64,000 nucleotides of DNA from Rosa chinensis (taxonomy: Eukaryota > Streptophyta > Magnoliopsida > Rosales > Rosaceae): contig NC_037093.1 of assembly GCF_002994745.2 (NCBI RefSeq), forward strand, positions 66,607,510-66,671,509, read 5' to 3'. Position 1 is the stretch's first letter, and every line of letters begins with the position of its first letter. This document shows, in pieces, positions 1 through 9,753 of this stretch. A model generated the notes under the pieces. That model was given only the letters and a program-made list of their open reading frames with translations. It was not told the origin of the DNA and did no database searches. The position numbers were made by a program, and so were the translations under genes.

Positions 1-558
1 CACTTAATCTCAAGTGGAATCAGTCTCTTTGAAGTGGAATCTTGATTTTTTACTTGTATATGTGAGTTCTAAACCTGTGAGTTGGGACTCTTTCTTAGTT
101 TCTTAGTTTCTTTACCAATTTATTCTGGGTTTCATGGTTTCATGAACTGTGAATTGATGAGATGAACTGTGAATTGATGAGATGAATTATTGAACTGTGA
201 ATTGATGAGATGAACTGCGAATTATTGAATTATAATTTGTATGAACTATGAAGTGATGAATGATTGATGAGATGAACTGAACTGATGAACTGAAGTTATG
301 TATGACAGTTTTTTTGCTTATGGTTGGGCCTTTGTTTGGAAATTGCTGACAGGTTTGAGCCTTTACAATTTCAGTTGGGCCATAGCTGAAAGCTGGCCCA
401 ATCTTAAACTCGGTTGGAGGCCCAACCAACCGATATCGAGAAGTTGGTATACCGACTTTTGTGGCCGGTAATGGTAGCCTATTTTGTGTACCAAGAGTGT
501 CTGGTACGGTAGATGGTATTGGTCTTGAATGTCCGGTACCGAACCGAACCCACCCCTA
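1..558. mobile_element. right end of a hAT-type transposon, cut by the window edge
   Basis: The segment ends in CGAACCCACCCCTA, the reverse complement of the hAT-like terminus TAGGGGTGGGTTCG. The next bases, TTGAATAT (559-566), would be one copy of an 8-bp target duplication. The homologous flank near 39511 reads straight through this point without the element, so the boundary is supported by a paralogous empty site. The left end lies outside the window. Bases 140-290 hold imperfect tandem repeats of the unit GATGAGATGAACTGTGAATT. No coding sequence was recognised. Confidence 0.6.
140..290. repeat. imperfect minisatellite, unit about 20 bp
   Basis: Several degenerate copies of a GATGAGATGAACTGTGAATT-like unit follow one another inside the hAT fragment. 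It looks like replication slippage within the element. No gene is seen here. Confidence 0.6.
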
Positions 559-1071
559 TTGAATATAATTAGCAATTGATTGATTTGTAATCATATGAGT
601 TTTTGGTGTAACCGTTAAATAGTTACCTTTTGTTTATATATAAACCTCATGGTGAGATAAATAAAAACACACTTCATTTTCTGAGTCCAAACTCTCTCTC
701 TAAATTCTTTTACTTTTGTTTTACAACATTTTTTAATTTTTTTATAAAAAGAAATGAAGATATTTTCGTGATGGTTGTCGATTATTTTGAATAGAAATTG
801 ATATTATTAGAATCGATAGACAAAAGTTAGAGTATACACACTTACACATGAATTTTGGCAAGAAAATTAAAAAAAAAAAAAAAACTTATCTAATCAAATG
901 CAGATCATTCAGATCGAAGATACACTCACAATTAAACAAGCGTAAACGAACAAGGACAACCTTGCCTCCTAAGGAAAAGAAATCCTTCGACTAGCCTTTA
1001 CCTACCAATCACAGAATTATAGTACAAGAAAGAAAACTAGAAACATTTCAGAGAGCTTATAGAAGCCCTCC

Positions 1072-1704
1072 TGTTAGAGAGGAAAGATCCCACATTGGAA
1101 AAGTGACAAATAAAATATAACTTATAAGTGGGTGGATCACACCCAATTGTACCGAGGCCTTTTGTGATTAAAACCCAACGCCTAACAGGTGGTTAAGTTA
1201 GGACAGTATCGGTACAATAGTGGGCCACGGGCTACGCCTGTCGCTGTTTAACATGGTATCAGAGCGAGTCCCTCTACAATTACGTCTCCAATTATCATAG
1301 GCCCGAATTTGGGTTCCTTATATTGCTATTGGAAAATTCCGATTGGATTGTTACCAAGTGTCCGATGTGGGCCTTGGATTGTTATATTGGCCAAGTCTCC
1401 AATATGAGATTTGTGTCCCAATTTCCAATGTGGGAGATTTGTGTCCCAATTTCCAATGTGCGAATTAGATTGTTAATTAATTTCACGTGCAGACCTAGAG
1501 TTAGGTTGCACGTGAGGGGGCGTGTTGGAGAGAAAAGATCTCACATTGGAAAAGTGACAAATAAAATATAACTTATAAGTGGGTGGATCACATCCAAATG
1601 TACCGAGGCCTTTTGTGATTAAAACCTAACACCTAATGGGTGGTTAAGTTGGGACAGTATAAGTACAATGGTGGGCCACGGGCCACGCTTGTCGCTGTTT
1701 AACA
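1072..1704 (+). mobile_element. TRIM (terminal-repeat retrotransposon in miniature), complete
   Basis: Two 182-bp direct repeats (1072-1253 and 1523-1704) start TGTT and end TTTAACA. Between them lies a 269-bp non-coding core. The core opens with TGGTATCAGAGC, the usual plant primer-binding site for initiator tRNA-Met, and closes with a G-rich polypurine tract (1512-1522). The 5-bp target duplication CCTCC flanks it (1067-1071, 1705-1709), and the site is empty at about 40040. The core also repeats ATTTCCAATGTGGGAGATTT-like units. There is no coding capacity, so it would depend on another element's proteins. The LTR interior resembles 5S rRNA promoter boxes, which suggests a Cassandra-type TRIM. 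Confidence 0.9.
1254..1271 (+). other. primer-binding site of the TRIM
   Basis: TGGTATCAGAGCGAGTCC begins directly after the 5' LTR. Its first 12 bases are the common plant match to the 3' end of initiator tRNA-Met. Confidence 0.8.
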
Positions 1705-1754
1705 CCTCCCTACTAGTCGATTGAAAACAAAGAATGCATAATAGGGTACTATAA

Positions 1755-2838
1755 GAGCATCTCCAATGGAGTATTCAAATGAAGTGTGTCAAAATTGAAT
1801 TTGAAGGATGACTTGGCAATGTTATTTTTGTTCAATTTCTTCTCCAATAGATGTGTCAAATAATATCAATATTTTATTTATAAAAAAAAATTATTTTATC
1901 TACAAATAATTGACTTTTTAATCTCTTTCTTATCTCCTACTTCTTTTCGACTTCTTCTCCTTCTTGTTCTTCATCTCATTCACTACTTCTCCTTCTTAAT
2001 TTCTTATTTATCCTCTTCTTTTGGGTTTTGTTTTTGTCTCTTTTTTTTCTTCATTTGTATTCTTCAGTGTAGGATGCTAGCTATATTGACGAGGGGAGGT
2101 GGACTGGGAAGTACGTTGGGTGCAATGTGCCTTATGTTTGTGTGTATAAGGATATTCATGTCCCTACTGAGAGTGCTGTGGAGGGTTAAGATATCTGAGG
2201 TTTTGTTTGAGTTTTTTTTATGCTTAAGTTCTTAAGAAAATGGTGGTGTTTGTTGTGATTGACATTGTTGTTGATGGTGTACGTGGAACTGTAAATTTGA
2301 ATATATTCATGTTTGTTTGCCAAATTAGGAATATGCCGTTTTTTTCTACCACGAGAAACATCATGCCCAGAAAGATTATTGCTTCTGGGGGGTGAATTGA
2401 TGGGCGGCGATCGGTGGGTCTTGACCGGCGATGAAACATGCCCATTGGATGGTGGTGAGAGCTAGAGTCGATGGGGAGATGACGCTAGAGAAGAGGTGCA
2501 ACGCTGAGGTTATAGATGAAGAAGAAGGAGCTGTGAGAGAAGAGATGGGAAAGCCAATCTCTAGAGAGAAGAGATCTGGGTATGAATCTGAAAGTTTCAG
2601 TGTGGGCAGGAAGAACGAGAGAGAAAGAGAGAGAGAGAAGAGACAAGGAAAGAGGGAGAAGGAGAAAGAAATAATAAAATAATAAAAGACAGATGAGTTT
2701 GGTATTGTCAAATTTGACAGCCCAAGTGAAGAGGTCATTTCCACATCAGATTTGGCATATGGGATGGAGTGATCTCATATGTCTTTTATTATTGTTTAAA
2801 GCCTCCACGTGGATTTGACTACTCCATTGGAGATGGTC
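1755..2838. mobile_element. Tourist/PIF-Harbinger-like element nested in the CACTA terminus
   Basis: Terminal inverted repeats GAGCATCTCCAATGGAGTA and TACTCCATTGGAGATGGTC differ at one base. The flanking 3-bp duplication is TAA (1752-1754, 2839-2841). Removing the element and one TAA rebuilds the start seen at 54467 (TACTACAAGAAAAG). The interior holds a T/C-rich stretch (1920-2060), an exon-like segment (2070-2188) and a GA-rich stretch (2610-2670). No transposase is present. Confidence 0.8.
2070..2188 (+). pseudogene. exon-like captured fragment, product unknown
   Basis: After a pyrimidine tract and an AG (TTCTTCAG), an open segment reads DEGRWTGKYVGCNVPYVCVY and continues to a stop after about 35 codons. 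The composition looks protein-coding and unlike the low-complexity DNA around it, so it may be an exon captured by the transposon. I do not recognise the protein. A TAG sits in this frame just upstream of the segment, so it is at best a remnant. Confidence 0.3.
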
Positions 2839-2859
2839 TAAGAAAAGTTGTTTTTTACT

Positions 2860-3205
2860 ACGCGCAATTTACGGCGCACATTGATGCATGCCGTAAAAGA
2901 TATGCTTTTACAGCGCACATTTGACGCATGCTGTAAAAGTTATATCAATTATAGCACACCTTTGATGCATGCTGTAAAAGTGATATGTATTTAGTCTTTT
3001 ATGACACACATTTAATCCACGCCATAAATATTACAACACATTTACAGCGTACTTTTATTGCACGGTGTAAAAGTAATGTGTATTTAGTTTTTTTAGGGCA
3101 CACATTTAATGCATGTTGTAAATATTACAATACACTTACAGAGCACTTTTATTGCACGCCGTAAAAGTAATGTGTATTTAGTTTTTTACGGCACACGGGC
3201 CTTAA
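2860..3205. repeat. subterminal palindromic repeat array, left copy
   Basis: At least six units of the form TTTACGGCGCAC...GCATGCCGTAAAAG are arranged so that each unit is itself nearly palindromic. Arrays of this type in CACTA elements bind the transposase. The matching array is at 54488-54830. Confidence 0.6.
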
Positions 3206-4392
3206 ATGATAGGGTTTTTTTTTTAATTTAGGGTTTAGAGATTTTTTTTCTCACTTACCCCATTAAGTTTTTTTAGTTCCCCCTTACCCATAAAGACTCT
3301 AATAAGGTCTTCCTTGATACCCAATTAAGTTTTATTTTTATTTTTTAAGACTATTTTACCCTCACCCTTTTGTTAGAGAGAGAAAATGGAAGAGAGAAAA
3401 GCCATAGGAGACTTCGCCTGAGTCCCGTCACCGGCCACCCCCCACTTGACTTCTCTGAAAACCTCGTCGGATGTTCCTAAAGAGGTCGTCGGAGATCTCA
3501 TAGGTCGCCGGAAAAGTTTATTGCCCCTAAATAGACCTTTATTGGGGGTAATAGAGGTTTATTGAAGGGCAATAGAGGTTTATGAAACCTCACCGGAAGT
3601 TCCCAAAGAGGTTGTCGGAGATCTTATATCGGACCAGAGAGGTTTGTTACCCCCAATAGACCTGTATTGCCCCCCAATAAATATTTCGGTCGCCGGAATG
3701 AGAACTAATCTCCCTATAATTAGACAAATAAAACTTTGATTAAGGAAAAAAAAAAGGAGATTACATCAATTCAAAACATTTATTACCCCCTGAATAGACC
3801 TTTAACAGACATCTATTCCCCCCAATAACCCTGTATTACGAGATAATAATTTTTTTTCCTTTCCTTCTGGGCTTCTGTCCGCAGTTTACCAAAAAAAAAA
3901 GAAATTGATTTGGGCACCCACGTCATTTCCCTTAGCTCCGCGTCACTCCAAATCTGAAATCCTAACCTGAGCTCCAGTCACCGCCGCGACAGTCGATCAC
4001 TCTCCCCTCCCATATCCGCTCTCTCTACTGTCTTCAAATTAGGGGTGGGCTCGCGAAACCGGAAACCAAAAACCGAAAAAAACCTCATCGAAACCCGAAC
4101 CGAAGTCGAACAAAACCACACCGAAAAAAAACCGAACTGAACCGATTATGTTCGGTTCGGTTTTTGGTTTCGGCCCGGTGAAAACCGAACCGAACCGAAA
4201 ACCGAAACACTGTTCACATTTGACAAAACGACGTCATTTTGTTTTCCTTTTGGTCTGAACCCTAAAGTAGCCGCAATATAAATAGTTCTCACTCGGCCTT
4301 TCGCAACATTTCATTTTAGGTTTCTTCTTTCGCCTCTTTCTTCTCTACCGCTCTAGTCATTAAGGCTCTCTAAGTCTCAAGGAGCTGAATCG

Positions 4393-4483
4393 CACCGCAA
4401 GAACATCAAGCACAGCCTCATCGATATGGCCAAGATCATGAAGCAGATCGATAGCCAAGGATCTGAGCGGGACTGTGAAGGAG
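4393..4483 (+). pseudogene. ribosomal protein L12 (uL11) gene fragment inside the hAT
   Basis: One frame reads HRKNIKHS..LIDMAKIMK and another reads SIAKDLSGTVKE. Together they match the C-terminal part of cytosolic ribosomal protein L12, where a KNIKHSG segment is followed by IAK and then RSMAKDLSGTVKE. The change of frame between the two parts and the missing remainder mark it as a broken copy. It has no start codon and no flanking exons. Capture by the surrounding transposon is inferred. Confidence 0.65.
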
Positions 4484-5148
4484 AAACTCTCAGTTGTGTG
4501 CACACTCGCTTTATTTGGGTTACTTATAATGTATTGTTGAACATGAAATGAATTGCTTTTGGGAATTTTAGAAATATGGAGCTTGCTCAGTTACTCTTTG
4601 TTTTGACTTTTTCTTTGAATTACATTCACAATCGTTCATCATACGGCCCTCATATTATGCATATTCATCTCAGGCTCAACTTAATGGAACGGTTCATTAT
4701 GACTAGCCCTTATTAACATTATTTTGTTTTCTCAACAGGATTGAGATCCTTTGCCATGATATCAATGTCCATATTCCCCATCATATATCTCCAAGGATTC
4801 CAGCTATAACTTAGGGGGGCAACATGAACTTCCGTTTGGTTCATATGTTCCACACGAGAATGTTAATTATCCTTATAATTTGCCTATTCCAAGCTTCAAC
4901 ATGACCTGTTCAGAGGTTCATGATGCACTTGTTCTTTGTTTTATTTCCTCACATATCAAACAGATAAGTACACTTGTGCACCCATAACAGGTCTTGTTTT
5001 GGTTCCCATCCTTGCTAATATTAATTTATGCAATTTTTAGCTAAACTCTTTGCAGTTTTGCTAGTATATATGTATCTGTTTTTGATTGATTTGTTATTGG
5101 TTTAGGATTTCGTTATAGTGATTACTGATTATTAATTTCTGTTTGCAG

Positions 5149-5196
5149 GTGAGATTGGGGAAGAATGGTGTGGTGGATGGTTTGGAATTGGGTGCT
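5149..5196 (+). pseudogene. malate dehydrogenase-like exon fragment inside the hAT
   Basis: After a splice-acceptor-like TTTGCAG the sequence reads VRLGKNGVVDGLELGA and then hits TAG. Plant mitochondrial malate dehydrogenase has a C-terminal segment of the form KVRLGKNGVEEVLGLG. The match is short (about 16 residues), so identity is moderate. A stop codon ends it directly. Confidence 0.5.
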
Positions 5197-5874
5197 TAGA
5201 CTTTGCAAAGGAAGTTTTTGAGGTAATGTTTCCCTCTAATTATTTGTGTTATGGGTTTTTAAGAAGCAATTTTGTACGAAGCTCTTATAGCCCTTAAAGC
5301 ATGTCAGTATCAACTTCTTTTTTGTCTAATGTATTTGTGCTGAAGCATTTTCGTCTCACTTTGCAGGCAACAAGAACCAATTATCAAAACTTTCCAGCTA
5401 TTTAGAGGATATAGTTCTAGACAATGTTTTTAACTTTTTCTTTCCATATCAAAATGGCTCCAATGGCCTTGATTTTTTTTCCATATTGAGAAGGCTCCAA
5501 TGGCCATATTAAGAAGGCTCCAATGGCCTTGATTTCTAATTTCTTAGTTTTCAGTGTAATTTTTGTAAGTATATTGGTCAGCAAGGAGCCTAAAAGGCTA
5601 GTTAAAATAGAAAAAGAATCATCAAACATGCCTTCAAAAAAAAAAAAAAATTTGTATAAAATAATTTTGATTTAAGAAAAAAAATCGAACTGGACAGAAC
5701 TGACAGGTCCTGTTCGGTTTTCGGTGTTGAAGTTTGAAAAATGTAAAACAGAACCGAAGTTCTAGTTCGGTTCGGTTCTCGGTTTTGGCCTAAAAACGAA
5801 CCGAATCAAACCGAACCCTACTTCAAATGGCTTTGAGACGTTAAGCTGACATAATCGATTCCTTCTTTTTTAAC

Positions 5875-6130
5875 AGTTTTGAGGCGGACGAAACCGATGG
5901 AAGAGAGGCTACTCGAATCGTCCGTTTTTCAAAGGAGACAGAGGTCAGTACATCACCAGAGACTCTCACATCTGGTCAGTCCTGGATGCCAATCTCGACT
6001 TCTGGCAAGGCGTCCCCGGAAGCTTCACCAACCAAACCGGTTACCACCGTCCAACGCCTCCATTTAGTCAGAACAATCACTTCCGTCAGCCTCCTCGTCC
6101 GATCACAACCAACAGTACCGGCCTCACCAG
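5875..6130 (+). pseudogene. gene fragment carried by the CACTA-like element, product unknown
   Basis: After TTTTTAACAG an open frame includes DSHIWSVLDANLDFWQGVPG followed by a region rich in Pro, Asn and Gln. The same exon is present at about 55771-56025 with several differences, so it predates the segmental duplication. It looks like a real exon with an upstream G/C-rich 5' part (3905-4039), but I do not recognise the family. It runs into a GA microsatellite. Confidence 0.4.
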
Positions 6131-6132
6131 CA

Positions 6133-6170
6133 AGAGAGAGAGAGAGAGAGAGGATCAGAGAGAGATGAGA
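6133..6170. repeat. GA microsatellite, left copy
   Basis: A short run of GAGAGA follows the captured exon. The right copy at 56028-56092 is much longer, so the tract expanded or shrank after duplication. Confidence 0.85.
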
Positions 6171-6328
6171 GAGAGTGCATATCATGGAGAGAGAGATACA
6201 GAGGGCAGATGTAATTAATTAATTAAGTCAAGGGCAAAATTGTCATTTTTCTTTAAACAGAGTAAGTGGGGATAAAATTATCCCCAATAAGTGGAATAAT
6301 TTTGGCCAATTTTTGTGCTTTGGATTAA

Positions 6329-6914
6329 GAGCAACTCCAACAGCTCTTTTATAATTTTTGAATTAGAGGGAAGCAAAAGTAAAAGTTTTAGCCTCTTTTT
6401 CTTCTCCAACTCCAACATATTCCTTATTTTACAGCAATCTTTAAAACCTTCATAATTCTTCCTGAAAATTCTGGAGATTGCTGTAAATTTAGGGAATTTC
6501 GTTTTCTCTTTCCTCAGAGCAACTCCAACAGCTTCTCTATAATTTTTGTATTATAAGGAAGCAAAAGTCAAAGCTTTAGCTTCTTTTTCTTCTCCAACTC
6601 CAACAGATTCCCTATTTTACAGCAATCTCCATAATTTTTTCTTAAAATTTTAGAGATTGCTGTAAATTTAGGGAATTTGGTTTTCTCTTTTCTCACTATC
6701 TCTAAATTGAGGATAGTTATAGGGAATATGTTGGAGCAAAACAAACTTATTTATCCCTAAAATAGAGAAAAATCAAAATATGGGGAAGCTGTTGGAGTTG
6801 CTCTCACTTTCCTTAAAATAGGGATAGTTATAGGGAATCTGTTGTAGCAAAAGAGGCTCAATTTTCTCTAAAATAGAGAAAAATTAAAATATCGAGAAAC
6901 TATTGGAGCTGCTC
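6329..6914. mobile_element. Tourist-like MITE, outer element
   Basis: Ends GAGCAACTCCAACAG and TATTGGAGCTGCTC are inverted repeats, flanked by TAA (6326-6328, 6915-6917). A second element of the same family lies inside it. The right copy at 56238-56833 has the same nested structure, so both insertions predate the duplication. Confidence 0.8.
6517..6803. mobile_element. Tourist-like MITE nested inside a relative
   Basis: Ends GAGCAACTCCAACAGCTTC and GAAGCTGTTGGAGTTGCTC are near-perfect inverted repeats. The 3-bp duplication TCA flanks it (6514-6516, 6804-6806). It is about 287 bp long and non-coding. Confidence 0.8.
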
Positions 6915-7026
6915 TAAGGACTCTAAATGATATACAACTTTTTCAATATCTATTTCATTTTTACACTTACCGTTCCTTTTTGTTTTGGCAAAATCTTGAA
7001 TTTCCCGCTCCTAGTTACAGTCCAAG

Positions 7027-7217
7027 TTTTTTTCTTTTTGACGTTGTCAATGGGAACCCAAAGGCTTCCTAAGCCCAAGATAAACACCTTCAGCGCATGT
7101 GAAATACTCCAACTGTGCATTGCAGCACAATGCCTGACCACTTTGACAGCTTCGGGGTTTGAACCTAGATTAGGGAGCACACCCAACTAGACAAGAACCA
7201 TTATACCACTTGCAGTG
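7027..7217 (-). mobile_element. tRNA-derived SINE
   Basis: Read on the minus strand it begins with an A-box-like TGGTATAATGG, then a good B box GGTTCAAACCC about 40 bases later, and ends in an A-rich tail (AAAAAGAAAAAAA). A 13-bp target duplication GTTACAGTCCAAG flanks it exactly (7014-7026 and 7218-7230). The right-hand duplicate near 57888 has only one copy of this 13-mer, so the site is empty there. This is the hallmark of LINE-mediated retroposition. The interior beyond the tRNA-like head has no recognised family. Confidence 0.85.
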
Positions 7218-8582
7218 GTTACAGTCCAAGTTCATGGCTTGGATAAAACCCCAAGCTTTGCTACTTCAGAGCAAGAAGAAAAAGGAGCCGACTCGAACCA
7301 TAATTATGTGCAATCTAATTATCGCTTTGATTGCCTTGTCATTGGTCGCCACTTAAGTCTATTGGTTCAGAAGGTGATCGAAATTACTGTTCAATCGTTA
7401 CCTTCAATTTCTCCATAATTCATTGAGATTGATAATTTCAGCTATTGAAAATTGGTTGTGGTTACTAATTTAGGTCATTGGGTCTGACTTTTCTGCTGCA
7501 GAGGTAATTAGCCTTTCTTGTTGCGATAGTTGTGAGTAAATTTGTGCGGTTTGACTGAGTTTATTGATTTGTGTTCCCCAAAAAATGGATGCGTTTTCGA
7601 AGAAGGGATGATCTTTCTGGTTATGTTGTAAGTCTCGTGCCGCATTTGATCTTTATACTTGCAGTTTTTGTGTTATATTGTGTGAAATTGCAACTTAGGC
7701 CACTAGATTTAAGATGTTGTGGCTTCATTTCTTATGAATATCAATGCTTGTCTTTTGATTTTCAGTTCTAGATGAGTATTGTAGGATTGTTTGTAAAAAA
7801 AATTTGTTGTATTTGGAATTTTGGAATACATGGTAACTAAGCTATTATTAGTATTGAACTCAGTGAATGTAATAACAAGCAAGTTTTGGATGCCATTTCA
7901 ACGTTGTTGAAATATGCATGCTGCAATGCAATGTTGTTCTTACAACAGCTCCTTCATATTCAGTTATACCCTTATAAGAACGGATAGAGTTCAATTCTTT
8001 GATTTGAAGTTTATGTTCGTAATTAAAAAAGTTGGGATTCTAAGTTTAAGATTGCTAGATTTTTTGTTTTCAATGTTTCTTTTTGTTTTCTCCTGAAATT
8101 TCTATTTTGATTTTTCAGGCTCTTTCGGATCAAATTGTTTTTAGATAACATATTGTTGAATTTAAGAGCAGAATGTTAGCTCTTTTTTTCAATGGACTTG
8201 GGACTTAGATCTTGTAAATATAGTTCATGTTACTAGAACAATGGTACATGAACTCTGGTTGTATTTAGATCCTTAGGCAAGCTTAGGGAATGATACTAGA
8301 ACAATGGTACTTAGGCAAGTTTCCTTCAGATCCTTAGGCAAGCTCAGGCATACAAGAACAATGGTACATAACCTGCTCATAATGATCTGATCAATTTTAG
8401 TTCCAGTTTATGAATTTTTTAGTTCGTATTCCGCTGTTTGGTTCTAGCTTTTGTTCACTTCTTGCCTTTGTGCTTGATTGTTGCTTGACCTGGCTGACTT
8501 GTGTTAACATTTTTCATGTAAAACTAGTTGACTTGAAAACATATTAAACTTGAAATAGCTAGCTGGCCTTAAACTTTAATCA

Positions 8583-8619
8583 GAACCCCCTCTGATTAAA
8601 GTTTAATCAGAGGGGGTTC
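8583..8619. repeat. perfect 18-bp hairpin in an MRG intron
   Basis: GAACCCCCTCTGATTAAA is followed after one base by its exact reverse complement. The right copy near 58777 has the same structure with small changes. It could be a remnant of a foldback element. Nothing indicates function. Confidence 0.6.
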
Positions 8620-9335
8620 AGATATATATCAGAGATGAAGACTTATGCTTAAGCTGCTGAAATTTATTTTCGTATAGTTACATCTCTCAAAATGTTTGAT
8701 TTCATGTCACTTTTTGACTATCTTTCCCTCTTTTTTTTTTTCCCTCATCAATTGGGATGAGTGGGTACGCCTGGACCGTTTATTGAAATATACTTCTGTA
8801 TTGGAAGTCTATATGCCAATTTTAAAAAACAAATAAATTGTCTTAACCCACAGAACTGTACTGTATTGCAATTGAAGTCACCTATGTGAACAGTTTATAG
8901 AATCCAATTTGCATTTATGCAATTCATTTTTGGTTTAATGTTCTTCAAATTTATGCAAAAAAATCAATCTTTTATTTGGACTATCTTAATGTGTATCTAG
9001 GAAAGCTCATTCAGTTGAAGAAATTCTGAAAGGACTCTGTTGCTACTTTGACAAAGCATTGCCAGTTATCCTTCTTTACAAATATGATCGTCCGCAGTTT
9101 AAGAAAGCAATTGCAGATAATGTCTCTCCTTCATCTGTATACAGTGCTGAGCATCTATTACGCCTCTTTGGTATGAACATAGTTTATAACTTATTAACTC
9201 CATTATTTTGTCTTCATAAATTGTGTATTTTGAAATAATGCTGTAATTCAAAGATCTTTTTCACTGTATTTTTGGCTTGGTATTGATTTTTTTTTTCCTC
9301 AGCTGGTTCTTTTTTACTAACAAACTACATGAATA

Positions 9336-9563
9336 TGTTGGTGTGACTCATACTTACCTTATTTACGTAGATATTCTGTAATATTCCATGATCTGTAATA
9401 TTCTGTAATATCTGTAGTATTATTAGGTTTACTACTTTCCTTAGGAGTAATACTTGTCCTATTAGGCGCAATTGTAATTTGTATATAATTCTTTCTTGTA
9501 AGGTAAATGAGATATCTGAATTATTCAGTCAAAATTATCTCTTGTTTTTCGTTATATTTGACT
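9336..9563 (+). repeat. 5' LTR of Copia-3
   Basis: It starts TGTTGGTGTGACTC and ends in TTGACT directly before the primer-binding site. It carries a duplicated ATTCTGTAAT absent from the 3' LTR. Confidence 0.9.
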
Positions 9564-9581
9564 TGGTATCAGAGCGGAGAT
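9564..9581 (+). other. primer-binding site of Copia-3
   Basis: TGGTATCAGAGCGG directly follows the LTR, matching the usual initiator tRNA-Met site. Confidence 0.85.
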
Positions 9582-9753
9582 CCGATCCTGGACTCTGACT
9601 CATTGTTCTTTGATCCTGGACCCTTGTTCTTTGATCCTTGACCCTTGTTCTTTGTGCTTGGATTTGTTCCTTGTCCTTTGATCCTTTCTTCACCGTTGCC
9701 TTCTTATATTTCCAAGTAGTTTGTTGTTTTTTTCCTTCTGCTGCGTATTCACC

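Larger units (their letters stand above)
559..1741 (+). repeat. left copy of the duplicated RLK 3' flank (interrupted by a TRIM)
   Basis: Apart from the TRIM insertion this stretch matches 39511-40077, the 3' flank of RLK-B, nearly base for base. Shared landmarks are TATATAAACCTCATGG, the poly-A-rich patch near 860 and CCTCCCTACTAGTCGATT. Part of it (559 to about 735; 39469-39702 on the right) resembles a Copia LTR, with a TATA-like TATATAAACC and a TTTTACAACA end, but no target duplication was found. Its presence here shows the duplication extended upstream of the MRG/RLK block. Confidence 0.75.
4040..5820 (+). mobile_element. hAT-type transposon carrying host gene fragments
   Basis: The element starts TAGGGGTGGGCTCG and ends AACCGAACCCTA, with short hAT-like inverted ends beginning TAGGG. 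It is flanked by the 8-bp duplication CTTCAAAT (4032-4039, 5821-5828). The right-hand duplicate at about 55716 has the uninterrupted sequence with a single CTTCAAAT, a direct empty site. Both ends are rich in repeated CCGAAC/GGTTCGG motifs. The interior has fragments resembling ribosomal protein L12 and mitochondrial malate dehydrogenase rather than a transposase, so it is a non-autonomous, gene-capturing hAT. Confidence 0.85.
1742..6328 (+). mobile_element. CACTA-like element, left copy, with nested insertions
   Basis: The start, once a nested MITE is removed, reads TACTA(C/T)AAGAAAAG, close to the CACTA terminus CACTACAAGAAAA. It is followed by an array of palindromic subterminal repeats (2860-3205). 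The same element lies at 54462-56237. It carries a G/C-rich stretch with repeated CCCCAATAGACCT-type motifs (3400-3830) and an exon-like gene fragment (5875-6130). No transposase and no second CACTA end were found, so it is truncated or non-autonomous, and the superfamily call rests on one end. Confidence 0.5.

Noticed and set aside
1201..1253. A 5S rRNA gene
   Set aside because: There are only short, degenerate matches to 5S promoter boxes inside the TRIM LTR; no 120-base 5S sequence is present.
2376..2744. 122-codon minus-strand ORF within the Tourist-like element
   Set aside because: Its sequence is dominated by a Ser/Leu/Phe run from a GA-rich tract, and it ends at transposon DNA.
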